A stretch of 64,000 nt of DNA, taken from contig NZ_VVIW01000020.1 in assembly GCF_011682045.1 (NCBI RefSeq), positions 1-64,000 on the forward strand, in the 5' to 3' direction. The stretch comes from Massilia aquatica. GTDB taxonomy: Bacteria > Pseudomonadota > Gammaproteobacteria > Burkholderiales > Burkholderiaceae_D. The notes below the pieces were generated by a model, which saw only the letters and a program-made list of their open reading frames with translations, was not told the DNA's origin and searched no databases. Positions 35,775-44,928 of this stretch are shown here, in pieces; the stretch's first letter is position 1, and every line of letters starts with the position of its first letter. Both the position numbers and the translations under genes were made by a program.

Positions 35775-35814
35775 TGTTTGTCGGTTCTATTGGGTGGCGC
35801 GAAGGAGGCGGCGC

Positions 35815-36024
35815 TCACGGGGCACAACGCATGCTGGCTGACTTGGTGCTGCAGGCGCGCGCCGGATCGGCCGCGCCGGGCGCGGGCGCCGGCGTTTGCG
35901 CGACCGGCGTGGTCGGCGCCGGGTCGTCGTTGCCGCAGGCGGCCAGGCTGGCGCCCATCAGCGCGGCAAACAGGAGGCGCGCGGCAAGGGGCGCGCTGCG
36001 GGGTGTTGGCGGGCAATACTGCAT
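35815..36024 (-). CDS. Small lipoprotein upstream of phospholipase C
   Basis: 69 residues. The N-terminal hydrophobic stretch and lipobox (LMGASLAAC, Cys near 30) mark a lipoprotein. The mature part is Pro/Ala-rich with two further cysteines (RACSTKSASMRCAP), which may form a disulfide. The start is uncertain because the ribosome site (AAGAAAGA) is weak. It precedes the phospholipase gene in the same direction and may assist its export or anchoring. Its small size makes the call tentative. Confidence 0.5.
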   Translation of the reverse strand: MQYCPPTPRSAPLAARLLFAALMGASLAACGNDDPAPTTPVAQTPAPAPGAADPARACSTKSASMRCAP

Positions 36025-36491
36025 GGCTGTCTTTCTTGAAAAATCATCAGGGTCGTGGCCTGTTTTGCAGGCAAAAAAGATAATATTGCGCCAATGTTAC
36101 GACAGAGTGACACTCGCATGACCTTGCTATTACACATTATTTCCAAACCTCTATGCGAGGCGCATTCGGCGTGTGGATTTTGAGACGCATCGGGCAAATT
36201 ACAACGGTCATCCGCGCTTGTAACTGACTCTTAAATTTCTACACGGTAACCTTTTCCTTGGTATTTTCATCCCGGCCTGACGGCAGCCCCGATCCCGCTT
36301 CCCCGCCATGCCCACCACCGGCATTGCTCACCCGCGCAAACCCGGCTGGCCCGCCTGCAGCGATGCGGGCGGCAATCGCACCGTGTCGCCAGCCAGTCCT
36401 GGCGACTTTCCAAGAAGCACCAAAAACCGTTGCGCATGCTATCTTTCACAGGACAGACTGGCTCGCATACCGTACGCACAAGGACGTCAGC
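36025..36491. other. Divergent intergenic region
   Basis: 467 bases between the lipoprotein/phospholipase unit (minus) and the second chemoreceptor (plus). No gene is supported. The AT-richest part (about 36080-36250) probably contains both promoters; a CAATATTATC stretch on the minus strand at about 36079-36088 could be a -10 region. No flagellar sigma-28 promoter pattern was found before the chemoreceptor. Confidence 0.3.
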
Positions 36492-38135
36492 ATGAATATT
36501 GCCTTTCTCGAATCGATGAGCATTGCGAAGAAACTCGCTACCCTGATCATCAGCAGCAGCATCGGCATCGTGGTCCTGACCGCGCTCTTTCTCATTTCCG
36601 AAAAACGCATGATCCTGGAAGAGCGCCAGAGCAATGTGCGCCAGGCGGTCGAAACCGCGCACGGCATCGTGGCCTACTATCATGGCCTGTCGCAAAAAGG
36701 CGGCATGAGCAAGACCGACGCGCAAAAGAACGCGCTGGCCGCCATCAAGGTGCTGCGCTACAGTAATACCGAATATTTCTGGGTCCAGGACCAGAGCCCG
36801 GTGGTGTTGATGCACCCGATCAAACCGGCGCTCGACAATACCGACGTCAGCGCCAGCAAGGATCCGACCGGCAAGCACTTCTTCGTCGAGTTCGCCCAGA
36901 CCGTCAAAACCAGCGGCGCCGGCTTCGTGTTCTATATGTGGCCCAAGCCGGGCAGCGAGAATCCGGTGCAAAAAGTATCCTACGTCAAGGGCTTCGCGCC
37001 GTGGGGCTGGATTGTCGGCTCGGGCGTGTACATCGATACCGTTGACAGCGCCATCCACGCGCGCCTGCTCCGCTTTTCGCTGGGCGCGCTGGCGCTGGCC
37101 GGCGTGCTGCTGGGGATCGGCCTCTTGATCGGACGCGGCCTGCTGCGCCAGCTCGGCGGCGAACCCGCCTATGCCGCCGGCATCGCGCGCAGCATCGCCG
37201 AGGGCGACCTGAGCATCAACATCGACCTCAAGCACAATGACAGCAGCAGCCTGCTGCACGGCATCCGCACCATGCGTGACGACCTCGCCAAGATCGTGAT
37301 GCAGGTACGCACGGGCACCGACACCATCGCCACCGCATCGAGCCAGATCGCGTCCGGCAACCTCGACCTGTCTTCGCGCACCGAGCAGCAAGCCGGTTCG
37401 CTGGAAGAAACCGCCGCCTCCATGGAAGAGCTGACCGGCACCGTCAAGCAAAACGCCGACAACGCGCGCCAGGCCAACCAGCTGGCCGCCACCGCATCCG
37501 AGGTGGCCATGCAAGGGGGCGCGGTGGTGGCCCAGGTGGTCGATACCATGGCCTCGATCAACGATTCGTCGAGGAAAATTGTCGACATCATCAGCGTGAT
37601 CGACGGCATCGCCTTCCAGACCAATATCCTGGCGCTGAACGCGGCGGTGGAAGCGGCCCGCGCCGGCGAACAGGGCCGTGGTTTCGCCGTGGTCGCCTCG
37701 GAAGTGCGCAACCTGGCGCAGCGCAGCGCCGCGGCCGCCAAGGAAATCAAGACCCTGATCGGCGACTCGGTTGAAAAGGTATCGGTCGGCAACAAGCTGG
37801 TGGCCGACGCCGGCGGCACCATGGACAATGTGGTGGCCAGCGTGCGCCGCGTGACCGACATCATGGCCGAGATTTCGGCGGCCAGCCACGAGCAGAGCGC
37901 CGGCATCGCCCAGGTCAACCAGGCGATTGCCCAGATGGATGCGGCGACCCAGCAAAACGCCGCGCTGGTCGAAGAAGCGGCCGCTGCCGCCGAAAGCATG
38001 CAGGACCAGGCGGCGCGCCTGTCGCAGGTGGTCGGCGTGTTCCGCCTCGACGGCATGGGCAAGGGTGCGGCGCTCGCACGCGCCCCGGCCCGCGCGCGCC
38101 TCGGCGCGGCCAGCACGGCGGGCAGCCGGCAATAG
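36492..38135 (+). CDS. Methyl-accepting chemotaxis protein, sCache_2 type
   Basis: 547 residues. Membrane helix at about 17-38, periplasmic single Cache (sCache_2) domain at about 40-190 ([53 protein letters not shown]), second helix at about 193-215, HAMP and the standard signalling domain with [20 protein letters not shown]. Ligands of sCache_2 domains are often small carboxylates; this is family knowledge only. It belongs to the same receptor class as the gene at 21560 but has a different sensor. The C-terminal tail is Ala/Arg-rich without a CheR pentapeptide. ATG 36492 is chosen because the first membrane helix follows at the usual distance. Confidence 0.92.
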   Translation: MNIAFLESMSIAKKLATLIISSSIGIVVLTALFLISEKRMILEERQSNVRQAVETAHGIVAYYHGLSQKGGMSKTDAQKNALAAIKVLRYSNTEYFWVQDQSPVVLMHPIKPALDNTDVSASKDPTGKHFFVEFAQTVKTSGAGFVFYMWPKPGSENPVQKVSYVKGFAPWGWIVGSGVYIDTVDSAIHARLLRFSLGALALAGVLLGIGLLIGRGLLRQLGGEPAYAAGIARSIAEGDLSINIDLKHNDSSSLLHGIRTMRDDLAKIVMQVRTGTDTIATASSQIASGNLDLSSRTEQQAGSLEETAASMEELTGTVKQNADNARQANQLAATASEVAMQGGAVVAQVVDTMASINDSSRKIVDIISVIDGIAFQTNILALNAAVEAARAGEQGRGFAVVASEVRNLAQRSAAAAKEIKTLIGDSVEKVSVGNKLVADAGGTMDNVVASVRRVTDIMAEISAASHEQSAGIAQVNQAIAQMDAATQQNAALVEEAAAAAESMQDQAARLSQVVGVFRLDGMGKGAALARAPARARLGAASTAGSRQ

Positions 38136-38160
38136 ACTGCCAGGCCGGCGCCCTCCCCGA

Positions 38161-38195
38161 CAATGCCAACAGCTTGCTGTTGGCATTGTTGTTTC
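38161..38195 (+). terminator. Rho-independent terminator
   Basis: CAATGCCAACAGC pairs with GCTGTTGGCATTG across a two-base loop and is followed by TTGTTT. It ends the chemoreceptor gene. Confidence 0.85.
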
Positions 38196-38293
38196 TACGC
38201 CTGCCACATCGGCAGCGGCACAAGCATTTCCTACCGTAAATATTACTGAATGATTATAATTAATTCCTTACCAAAACTTACAATGACAAAGGA

Positions 38294-39265
38294 ATGGTTT
38301 TGTTCAATAAATCTCTCATCAGCGCAGGTATCGTGTTACTCCTGAGCGCCTGCGCGACGACCACCACCCCGCCAGTGGCGGTGGAAGCGAGCGCCTCGCG
38401 CAGCGCCCAGCAGGCCGCCCAGCAAGCGGCGGCGATTCCGGACGCCAAGGTCTTCAAGCGCAAGGTCGCCATCGGGCGCTTTTCGAACGAAACCCGTTAC
38501 GGCCGCACCTTCCAGACCGACGCCAGCCTCGATCCGCTCGGCAAGCAAGCCTCGGACATGCTCGCCACCAAGCTGGTCGGCTCGAACAAGTTCCTGGTCT
38601 TCGAACGCCAGGACATCGGCAAGCTCACCGACGAGGCGGCGCGCAACGGCGCCGCAGCCCAGCTGATCGGGGTCGATGCCCTGATTCTCGGCTCGGTCAC
38701 CGAATTCGGCCGCAGCACCACCGGCAAGAGCGGCTTCCTGAGCTCGACCAAGGTCCAGACCGCGCGCGCCAAGGTCGAGGTACGCCTGGCCGACGCCCGC
38801 ACCGGACACATCTTCTTCACCGCTTCCGGTGTAGGCCAGGCCAATACCGAGTCGGGCGAGATCGCCGGCTACGGCAGCAAGGCCGACTACGACAGCACCC
38901 TGAACGACCGCGCCATCGCAGCGGCCATTTCGGATGTCCAGAATGCCCTCATCTCGAAGCTGGAAGAACGCCAGTGGCGCACCGACATCCTCAAGACGGA
39001 CGGCAAGCAAGTGTTCATGTCGGGCGGCGCGAAACAGGGCATCAAGACCGGCGACACCTTCGCCATCATGCGTGAAGGCGACAAGATCAAGAGCGCGCAG
39101 ACGGGCTTTCAGATCACCCTGCCCGGCACCGCGGTGGGCAGCGTGCGCGTGGTGAGCCTGTTCGGCGACGCCGAAAGCAATGAAGGCGCCGTCGCCGAGA
39201 TCATCAGCGGCAGCGTCCCGAGCGGCAACAACGCCGGCTATTTCATCACCGAACAGAAAAAATGA
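38294..39265 (+). CDS. CsgG-family outer-membrane lipoprotein
   Basis: About 322 residues. Signal and lipobox LLLSAC (Cys near 20). Residues 55-250 match the CsgG domain: KVAIGRFSNETRYGRTF, LATKLVGSNKFLVFERQDI, LIGVDALILGSVTEFG, and ARAKVEVRLADARTGHIFFTASGVG. CsgG proteins form the curli secretion pore; family relatives such as HfaB are used for adhesin export or envelope assembly. No curlin gene is present. The ribosome site AAAGGA touches ATG 38294, so TTG 38300, six bases further, may be the true start. First gene of a four-lipoprotein operon with 4-base overlaps. Confidence 0.88.
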   Translation: MVLFNKSLISAGIVLLLSACATTTTPPVAVEASASRSAQQAAQQAAAIPDAKVFKRKVAIGRFSNETRYGRTFQTDASLDPLGKQASDMLATKLVGSNKFLVFERQDIGKLTDEAARNGAAAQLIGVDALILGSVTEFGRSTTGKSGFLSSTKVQTARAKVEVRLADARTGHIFFTASGVGQANTESGEIAGYGSKADYDSTLNDRAIAAAISDVQNALISKLEERQWRTDILKTDGKQVFMSGGAKQGIKTGDTFAIMREGDKIKSAQTGFQITLPGTAVGSVRVVSLFGDAESNEGAVAEIISGSVPSGNNAGYFITEQKK

Positions 39266-39585
39266 ACCCTATGAAAAACTTCCTCGCACTGGCCGTGGCC
39301 GCCTGCCTGACCGCCTGCGCCATGCCGACCACCCAGGTCAGCACGGGCGCGCCGCGCCCGACCCTGATCGTGCAGGGCGCGCCGGCCGACGCCATCCTCT
39401 ACGTCGACGGCCTGGCGGCCGGCAACGCGGCCCAGTACAACGGCGTCGCCAACAGCCTCTTGATCGAAGAAGGCGTGCACCACGTCGAACTGCGGCGTGG
39501 CGCCAGCGTCCTGATGGCCCAGAAAATTTTCGCCAGCAACGGCGAAAGCAGCAAACTCGTCTACGCTTCCGAAAGCACCAAATGA
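39262..39585 (+). CDS. Small lipoprotein, PEGA-like
   Basis: 107 residues with lipobox ACLTAC (Cys near 19). The mature region (PTLIVQGAPADAILYVDGLAAGNAAQYNG and VHHVELRRGASVLMAQKIF) has the beta-sandwich pattern of PEGA-type surface domains, in which a short sequence repeats a carbohydrate- or peptide-binding-like fold. It overlaps the CsgG gene and the following gene by four bases each (ATGA), indicating translational coupling. Function unknown; probably a component of the same envelope complex. Confidence 0.7.
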   Translation: MNPMKNFLALAVAACLTACAMPTTQVSTGAPRPTLIVQGAPADAILYVDGLAAGNAAQYNGVANSLLIEEGVHHVELRRGASVLMAQKIFASNGESSKLVYASESTK

Positions 39586-39953
39586 AACGCATCCTGTTGA
39601 CCGGCGCCACCCTCGCCCTGCTGGGCGGCTGCGCCACGGCACCCCCACCCAAATACGACTGGGGCAATTACGAACAGTCGATGTACGGCTACTACAAGAA
39701 CCCGAGCGCGCCCGACGCCCTGATGCTCGACATCGAGAGCACCATCAAGAAGGCAGAGGCCGGCAAGCGCAGCGTCGGCCCCGGCATGTATGCCGAGTAC
39801 GGCTACCTGCTGATGGCGCGCGGGCGCCATCAGGAAGCACTCGCCTGGTTCGACAAAGAAAAAAGCCGCTGGCCGGAATCGGCCGTGTTGATGGACAGAA
39901 TGAGCAAGATCGCGCTGACCCAGGCGCCGCCCAAGGTGGAAGTGAAACAATGA
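39582..39953 (+). CDS. DUF4810 lipoprotein
   Basis: 123 residues with lipobox LLGGC (Cys near 17). The mature part PPPKYDWGNYEQSMYGYYK and GPGMYAEYGYLLMARGRHQEALAWFDKEKSRWP is the DUF4810 signature; the second half resembles a TPR hairpin. DUF4810 genes typically sit between CsgG-type and DUF799 lipoprotein genes, exactly as here. Overlaps both neighbours by four bases. Confidence 0.85.
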   Translation: MKRILLTGATLALLGGCATAPPPKYDWGNYEQSMYGYYKNPSAPDALMLDIESTIKKAEAGKRSVGPGMYAEYGYLLMARGRHQEALAWFDKEKSRWPESAVLMDRMSKIALTQAPPKVEVKQ

Positions 39954-40621
39954 TGAGTTATAAAAGCAAACTGTTCGCCCTGGGCGCCGCGCTCGTCCTC
40001 ATGAGCGGCTGCGCCACGCGCGCGCCAGTCCACAAGGACTACGCCAAATTCCGCGAAGCGAACCCGCGCTCGGTGCTGATCGTGCCGGTGGTCAGCCGCA
40101 GCGTCGACGTCGATGCCCCGGACTACTTCCTGTCGACCATCTCGCGTCCGATCGCCGAACGCGGCTACTACGTGTTCCCGGTCAACCTGGTCAAGCGCGT
40201 GATGGAAGACGACGGCCTGGCCGACGCCGACCTGGTCCACGCCAGCGATCCGGTCAAGCTGGGCGGCCTGTTCGGCGCCGACAGCATCCTGTATGTCGCC
40301 ATCGAACGCTGGGACTCGCGCTACGCGGTGCTCTCGACCGTGACCACGGTGGAACTGAGCTACGCGCTCAAGAGCGGCAGTACGGGGCAGGAACTGTGGA
40401 AGCACACGGAAAAAATGGTGTACGACCCCTCCGCCCAGCAATCGCAAGCCGGCCTGGCCGGGCTGATCGCCAAGGCGGTCATTGCCGCGATCGAAAAAGC
40501 CAAGCCGAACTATATTCCGCTGGCGCGCCAGGCCAACGGCCTGGCTGTGTACCGCCTCGGCGCAGGCCTGCCGGCCGGTCCCCACGATACCCTGTACCAG
40601 CAGGACAAGACACAGTTCTGA
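39950..40621 (+). CDS. DUF799 (GNA1162-type) lipoprotein
   Basis: 223 residues with lipobox LMSGC (Cys near 21). Residues 35-200 match the DUF799/GNA1162 family: [63 protein letters not shown]. Neisserial GNA1162 is a surface-associated lipoprotein with a TolB-like fold. It is last in the CsgG/PEGA-like/DUF4810/DUF799 operon, followed by a terminator about 50 bases on. The four proteins probably form one outer-membrane assembly. Confidence 0.87.
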   Translation: MMSYKSKLFALGAALVLMSGCATRAPVHKDYAKFREANPRSVLIVPVVSRSVDVDAPDYFLSTISRPIAERGYYVFPVNLVKRVMEDDGLADADLVHASDPVKLGGLFGADSILYVAIERWDSRYAVLSTVTTVELSYALKSGSTGQELWKHTEKMVYDPSAQQSQAGLAGLIAKAVIAAIEKAKPNYIPLARQANGLAVYRLGAGLPAGPHDTLYQQDKTQF

Positions 40622-40671
40622 GGCGCTTTTCCGCCTTCCTGTTGCAGCACCGTTCCCGCCACGGGAACACG

Positions 40672-40697
40672 ACGCCGGCCCCAGCCGGCGTTTTTTA
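40672..40697 (+). terminator. Rho-independent terminator
   Basis: ACGCCGGC, loop CCCA, GCCGGCGT, then a run of T. Closes the lipoprotein operon. Confidence 0.9.
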
Positions 40698-40815
40698 TGG
40701 CATTTGTCAATACGGGCACCGAAAAGACATGCCTTTTAAATGCGGGTCCCGTCCCCATGTAATGGTATCGCGCTGCACCATAGTGGCCGCGCCAGACCCA
40801 TTACCGAAGGCAACC

Positions 40816-41820
40816 ATGATTCCCTTTTCCGTACTCGACCTGTCCCCGATCACCCAGGGCAGCACCGCCCGGGTTTCTTTCCAGAACACGCTCGACCTGG
40901 CCCAGCATGCCGAACGCTGGGGCTTTAACCGCTACTGGCTGGCGGAACACCACGGCATGCCCGGCATCGCCAGCGCCGCCACTGCCGTGCTGCTCGGCTA
41001 CGTGGCCGGCGGCACCTCCAGCATCCGGGTCGGCGCCGGCGGCGTGATGCTGCCGAATCATTCTCCGCTGGTCATTGCGGAGCAATTCGGCACGCTCGAA
41101 TCGCTCTATCCCGGCCGTATCGACCTCGGCCTGGGGCGCGCTCCCGGCTCCGACCAGGCCACCGCGCGCGCCATGCGCCGCAACCTGCAGTCCGACGCCG
41201 ACGAATTCCCGCAAGACGTGGTCGAGCTGATGGATTATTTCGCCGAAAATTCGCGCCGCCCGGTCATGGCCGTGCCCGGCCTGGGCCTGAAAGTACCGGT
41301 CTGGATCCTCGGTTCGAGCCTGTTCGGCGCCCAGCTGGCCGCCCACCTCGGCCTGCCGTACGCCTTCGCCTCGCACTTTGCCCCTGCCCAGATGATGCAG
41401 GCGGTGGACTTGTACCGCGCCCAGTTCCGCCCATCGGCCCAGCTCGACAAGCCCTACGTGATGCTCGGCTTTAACGTGTTCGCCGCCGATACCGACGAGC
41501 AAGCCGCGCTGCTGGCGACCTCGATGCAGCAAGCCTTCGTGAACCTGCGCAGCGGCCGTCCGGGACGCTTGCAGCCGCCCGTGTCCGGCTACCTGGACGC
41601 GCTCGGCCCGCAGGAACGCGCCATGCTCGACCAAGTGCTGTCGTGCTCGGCTATCGGCTCGCCCGGGACGGTCGAGCGCCAGTTGCAGCAATTCATCGAA
41701 CGCACCGGCGCCGACGAGCTGATGATCACCTCGCAAGTGTTCGATCACCAGGCGCGCCTGCATTCCTACGAGATCGTCGGCCAGATCCACGCCGGCGCCG
41801 GCGCGCACGCGCTGGCCTGA
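40816..41820 (+). CDS. Luciferase-like flavin-dependent oxidoreductase
   Basis: 334 residues of the LLM class of flavin-dependent oxidoreductases, single-component YhbW-like subgroup. Signatures: [60 protein letters not shown] and [11 protein letters not shown]. Such enzymes use reduced flavin and O2 or F420-like cofactors; the substrate cannot be deduced. AAGG six bases before ATG 40816 supports the start. It is separated from the next gene (dps) by 54 bases. Confidence 0.88.
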   Translation: MIPFSVLDLSPITQGSTARVSFQNTLDLAQHAERWGFNRYWLAEHHGMPGIASAATAVLLGYVAGGTSSIRVGAGGVMLPNHSPLVIAEQFGTLESLYPGRIDLGLGRAPGSDQATARAMRRNLQSDADEFPQDVVELMDYFAENSRRPVMAVPGLGLKVPVWILGSSLFGAQLAAHLGLPYAFASHFAPAQMMQAVDLYRAQFRPSAQLDKPYVMLGFNVFAADTDEQAALLATSMQQAFVNLRSGRPGRLQPPVSGYLDALGPQERAMLDQVLSCSAIGSPGTVERQLQQFIERTGADELMITSQVFDHQARLHSYEIVGQIHAGAGAHALA

Positions 41821-41874
41821 AATCGCTTATATTCCTTACCGTTTTCCATTAACACTTCTTACAGGAGCATGCTT

Positions 41875-42369
41875 ATGAGCAGCAAAACCTCGAAAGCCCC
41901 CATGGTCGACCTCGGCATTGCCGACGACGACCGCAAGCAAGTCGTCGCAGGCCTGTCGCGCCTGCTCGCCGACAGCTACACCCTGTACCTGAAAACCCAT
42001 CAGTACCACTGGAACGTGACCGGTCCGATGTTCCAGACCCTGCACACCATGTTCATGACCTTGTACAACGAACAGTGGCTGGCGGTCGACCTGATCGCCG
42101 AGCGCATCCGTGCGCTGGGTGAGCTGGCCCCGGGTTCTTACAAGCAATTCGCCGAGCTGACCTCGATCACCCCGACCAGCGGCACGCCGAACGCCAAGGA
42201 AATGATCCGCGACCTGATGGAAGGCCAGGCCACCGTGGTCCGCACCGCGCGCGCCCTGTTCAGCGTGGCCGAAAAAGCCAACGACCAGCCGACCTGCGAC
42301 CTGCTGACCCAGCGCATGCAGACGCACGAAAAATATGCGTGGATGCTGCGCAGCCTGCTGGAAGACTGA
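41875..42369 (+). CDS. dps: Dps ferritin-like DNA-protection protein
   Basis: 164 residues. Ferritin-like four-helix protein that stores iron using H2O2 and protects DNA. The ferroxidase ligands are visible in KTHQYHWNVTGPMFQTLH (two His) and EQWLAVDLIAERIRALG (Asp, Glu), and the C-terminus EKYAWMLRSLLED is intact. The N-terminal tail SSKTSKAP is short and basic. ATG 41875 is used because AGGAG lies seven bases upstream; the ATG at 41869 touches that site. Possible regulation by OxyR or RpoS is family knowledge; no operator was identified. Confidence 0.93.
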   Translation: MSSKTSKAPMVDLGIADDDRKQVVAGLSRLLADSYTLYLKTHQYHWNVTGPMFQTLHTMFMTLYNEQWLAVDLIAERIRALGELAPGSYKQFAELTSITPTSGTPNAKEMIRDLMEGQATVVRTARALFSVAEKANDQPTCDLLTQRMQTHEKYAWMLRSLLED

Positions 42370-42378
42370 TCCTCCTCA

Positions 42379-42408
42379 CGCCAGCCGCGCCCCCGGGCCC
42401 GGCTGGCG
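42379..42408 (+). terminator. GC-rich hairpin after dps
   Basis: CGCCAGCC pairs with GGCTGGCG around a GC-rich loop, ten bases after the dps stop. It lacks a U-tract, so termination is only probable. Confidence 0.45.
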
Positions 42409-42562
42409 CTCGCCTGCCCCTCCCGTTTTCTTCCTGTAGCGTTGCTTTTTTCTTACGAAAGCAGCGATTGACGCCCTGCTTTCCCGCTAATTCGCCCGCG
42501 CCTGCGGATGCTGCATCGCAGCATGCTAGTATTGAAAATTAGTCACTTTTCCCGGGCCGCAG

Positions 42563-43333
42563 ATGAAACGTGTGATTTTCAACCAGAAGGGTGGCGTCGG
42601 AAAATCGACGATTGCGGTCAACCTGGCAGCGATTGCGGCCCACGAGGGCAAGAAAACCCTGCTCATCGACATTGACCCGCAGTGCAACGCCAGCCGCTAC
42701 CTGCTCGGCGCGGCCATGAACGAGGTGGCCCCGACCATGGGCGCCTATTTCGAGCAGATGCTCAACTTCATCGTCTTCCCCCGCCCGGCCAGCGACTTCG
42801 TCCATCCGACCCCGTTCGAGAACCTGTCGATCATGGTCTCGCATCCGGAGCTGGGCGATTTGCAGGCCAAGCTCGAAGCGCGCCACAAGATCTACAAGCT
42901 GCGCGACACGCTCAACGAACTGGCCAGGGACTTCGATGAAATTGTCGTCGACACCCCACCCGCCTACAACTTCTTCACCCAGTCGGCCCTGATTGCCGCC
43001 GACCGCTGCCTGATCCCCTTCGACTGCGACGACTTTTCGCGCCAGGCGCTGTACACCCTGGTGGCCAACGTGGCCGAGATCAAGGCCGACCACAATCCCG
43101 CGCTGGCGATCGAAGGCATCGTCGTCAACCAGTTCCAGGCGCGCGCCCTGCTGCCGCAGCGCCTGGTGAACGAACTGAGCGCGGAAGGCTTGCCGGTGCT
43201 CGCCAACAAGCTGTCGAGTTCGATCCGCATCCGCGAATCGCACGACCGCAACCTGCCGATGATCCACCTCGACCCGCGTCACAAGCTGAGCCAGGAGATG
43301 CTGGCGCTGTACCACGAGCTTCAAGCCGCATAA
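42563..43333 (+). CDS. ParA/MinD-type ATPase (orphan)
   Basis: 256 residues. Deviant Walker A KGGVGKSTIAVNLAA at the N-terminus, switch region LLIDIDPQCNASRYL and Walker B DFDEIVVDTPPAYNFF define a ParA/SIMIBI ATPase. No parB, parS-like repeats or cargo gene is adjacent, so it is not the chromosomal segregation pair; orphan ParAs position chemoreceptor arrays, polysaccharide machines or carboxysomes in other bacteria. Which cargo this one serves cannot be said. The ribosome site is not obvious, but the Walker A motif so close to the N-terminus supports ATG 42563. Confidence 0.88.
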   Translation: MKRVIFNQKGGVGKSTIAVNLAAIAAHEGKKTLLIDIDPQCNASRYLLGAAMNEVAPTMGAYFEQMLNFIVFPRPASDFVHPTPFENLSIMVSHPELGDLQAKLEARHKIYKLRDTLNELARDFDEIVVDTPPAYNFFTQSALIAADRCLIPFDCDDFSRQALYTLVANVAEIKADHNPALAIEGIVVNQFQARALLPQRLVNELSAEGLPVLANKLSSSIRIRESHDRNLPMIHLDPRHKLSQEMLALYHELQAA

Positions 43334-43662
43334 GGCTTGCAGGGGACGACCCCGCCGCCCAGGCCTGCACGCACAAGCTGGCGCAAATGAAGGCGGGCGA
43401 CTCGGCCTGGCCAGGATCGTGCGTCGTCGGAAGCGCGCGCCCGGGCAAGGCGTGATGCCAGGCCCGGCCTGCGCTGCCCGCCGGCAAGCGCTTGATTCCC
43501 GGTCTCTCGCGTTTCAACCCGAATGCAGGCCAACCGGCCCAACGCCGCGCGCATCTTTGATTTATCTCAAACCCCCTGCGTCAAGCAGCCATGCCAGGCG
43601 TCGGCGGCGAACCACTCCCGCCGCATCCGGTCAAACTCCCATCAGCTAAACGGGAGAACACC
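43334..43662. other. Upstream region of the Hsp20 pair
   Basis: 329 bases without a supported gene. The region carries an FNR-type box at 43557-43570 and the ribosome site GGGAG at 43652-43656. No sigma-32 promoter with the CTTGAA / CCCCAT pattern was recognised. Confidence 0.4.
43557..43570. promoter_or_regulatory. FNR/ANR-like box upstream of hsp20
   Basis: TTGAT-TTAT-CTCAA matches the FNR/ANR consensus TTGAT-N4-ATCAA at nine of ten positions. It lies 93 bases before the first Hsp20 start, a plausible distance for an activator site with a 40-60-base leader. Oxygen-limited induction of this Hsp20 pair is inference. Confidence 0.5.
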
Positions 43663-44106
43663 ATGATGATGTATCGATCCATGTTTCCGGGCGATGTATT
43701 CGCCGAACTGGACCGCCTTCAGCGCGAAATCCAGCAAGCCTTCGACCTTGGCCCCAGCATTCGCGGCTTGGGCCGTGGCGGCTTTCCGGCGCTCAATGTC
43801 GGCAGCACGCCGCACAGCGTCGAGATGTATGCGTTTGTCCCCGGGCTCGACCCGGCCTCGATCGACGTGCAGCTCGAACACGGCGTGCTGACCATCGCCG
43901 GCGAGCGTGCCGACGACCTCTCGAGCGCGCAGCAGCAAGCCACGGTGCAAATCAACGAACGCTTCGCCGGCCGCTTCAGGCGGGTGGTCAACCTGCCGGA
44001 CGATATCGACCCCGAATCGGTCGCGGCACACTATCGCGATGGCGTGCTGCACGTCAGCGTGGCGCGGCGCGAGGCAACGCAGCCACACCGTATTTCAGTT
44101 CACTGA
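43663..44106 (+). CDS. Hsp20-family small heat-shock protein
   Basis: 147 residues. The alpha-crystallin domain spans about 40-140 (HSVEMYAFVPGLDPASIDVQ, LTIAGERADD, RFAGRFRRVVNLPDDIDPE, YRDGVLHVSVARRE). It acts as an ATP-independent holdase against protein aggregation. The short N-terminus (MMMYRSMFPGDVFAELDRL) is typical. GGGAG seven bases before ATG 43663 sets the start. A second Hsp20 gene follows after 15 bases in the same direction, so the two form an operon and probably a hetero-oligomer. Confidence 0.92.
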   Translation: MMMYRSMFPGDVFAELDRLQREIQQAFDLGPSIRGLGRGGFPALNVGSTPHSVEMYAFVPGLDPASIDVQLEHGVLTIAGERADDLSSAQQQATVQINERFAGRFRRVVNLPDDIDPESVAAHYRDGVLHVSVARREATQPHRISVH

Positions 44107-44121
44107 ACAGGAGAGCGCACC

Positions 44122-44784
44122 ATGACGAACGACGACAAAGAGCACAGCGGTGCGGCAGACGCGCCAGATATCGCTGGCCAGGCAAGCAATCCAGGGCCGA
44201 TGGGTAATCCGTCCGATGCCGCCCTTGCAGGCAGTGCGGGCAACACCGGCAATGTGGGCGGCGCCGCTGGCAGCGAGGCGGGCGGTGATATGCGCGGCAG
44301 TGGCCGCAGTGGCACCGGCGCCGGCCAGGAAGGCAGTGCAAGCACGGCCGGCGCTAGCGCTCAGGGCAGCGCGCAGGCGGGCGGCGCTGACACAGGCGGG
44401 ATGACCACAACCCGCTCTCCGGACCAGGCCGGCGGCAGCATCGCGCCCCGCACCGGCGTGCTGATCCCACCGGTGGACGTGATCGAAGACGCCAGCGGCA
44501 TCACCCTGCTTGCCGACATGCCGGGCGTGTCCAAGGACAAGCTCGACCTGCGCCTGGAAACGAACAGTCTCACCATCAATGGCGCCGTCTCGCTCGATGT
44601 GCCGGAGGGAATGGAATCGCGCTACGCCGAGGTCAAGCACCAGCAATACCAGCGCACCTTCGCGCTGTCGAAAGAACTTGATGGCGAACAGGCCAGCGCC
44701 GAACTGGCGCACGGGGTACTCAAGATCCGTATTCCGAAAACAGCGCATGCGCAGCCGCGCAGGGTACAGATCAACGTTACGTAG
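44122..44784 (+). CDS. Hsp20-family protein with long low-complexity N-terminus
   Basis: 220 residues. The C-terminal half (about 115-215) is an alpha-crystallin domain (PPVDVIEDASGITLLADMPG, LDLRLETNSLTING, YQRTFALSKELDGE, LAHGVLKIRIPK). The N-terminal 100 residues are almost only Gly, Ala, Ser, Thr, Asp and Gln (GNTGNVGGAAGSEAGG and similar), far longer than the usual 30-50 residues and likely disordered. This could change assembly or promote condensate-like behaviour. GGAG precedes ATG 44122. Second gene of the hsp20 operon. Confidence 0.88.
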   Translation: MTNDDKEHSGAADAPDIAGQASNPGPMGNPSDAALAGSAGNTGNVGGAAGSEAGGDMRGSGRSGTGAGQEGSASTAGASAQGSAQAGGADTGGMTTTRSPDQAGGSIAPRTGVLIPPVDVIEDASGITLLADMPGVSKDKLDLRLETNSLTINGAVSLDVPEGMESRYAEVKHQQYQRTFALSKELDGEQASAELAHGVLKIRIPKTAHAQPRRVQINVT

Positions 44785-44928
44785 GCTTAGAAGACAACAC
44801 GCCGACCCGGCCCAAGGTGCGGGACGGCCGGGCGGCAGGGGCTGCGGCATTGTGGGGGGGCCAGCACCCGTGCAGCGCGGCTGCGGCGCTGCCGTTCGGC
44901 CAGCGTTTGGCTAGCCTCGTGCCCGTCC

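Noticed and set aside
42563-43333. Chromosome or plasmid partition locus
   Set aside because: A ParA ATPase is present, but there is no ParB gene and no parS-like or iteron repeats nearby.
43500-43660. Sigma-32 heat-shock promoter for hsp20
   Set aside because: CTTTGA and CCCCCTG are present near 43555-43580, but the 11-base spacing and sequences do not fit the consensus; the FNR-type reading of the same bases is better.
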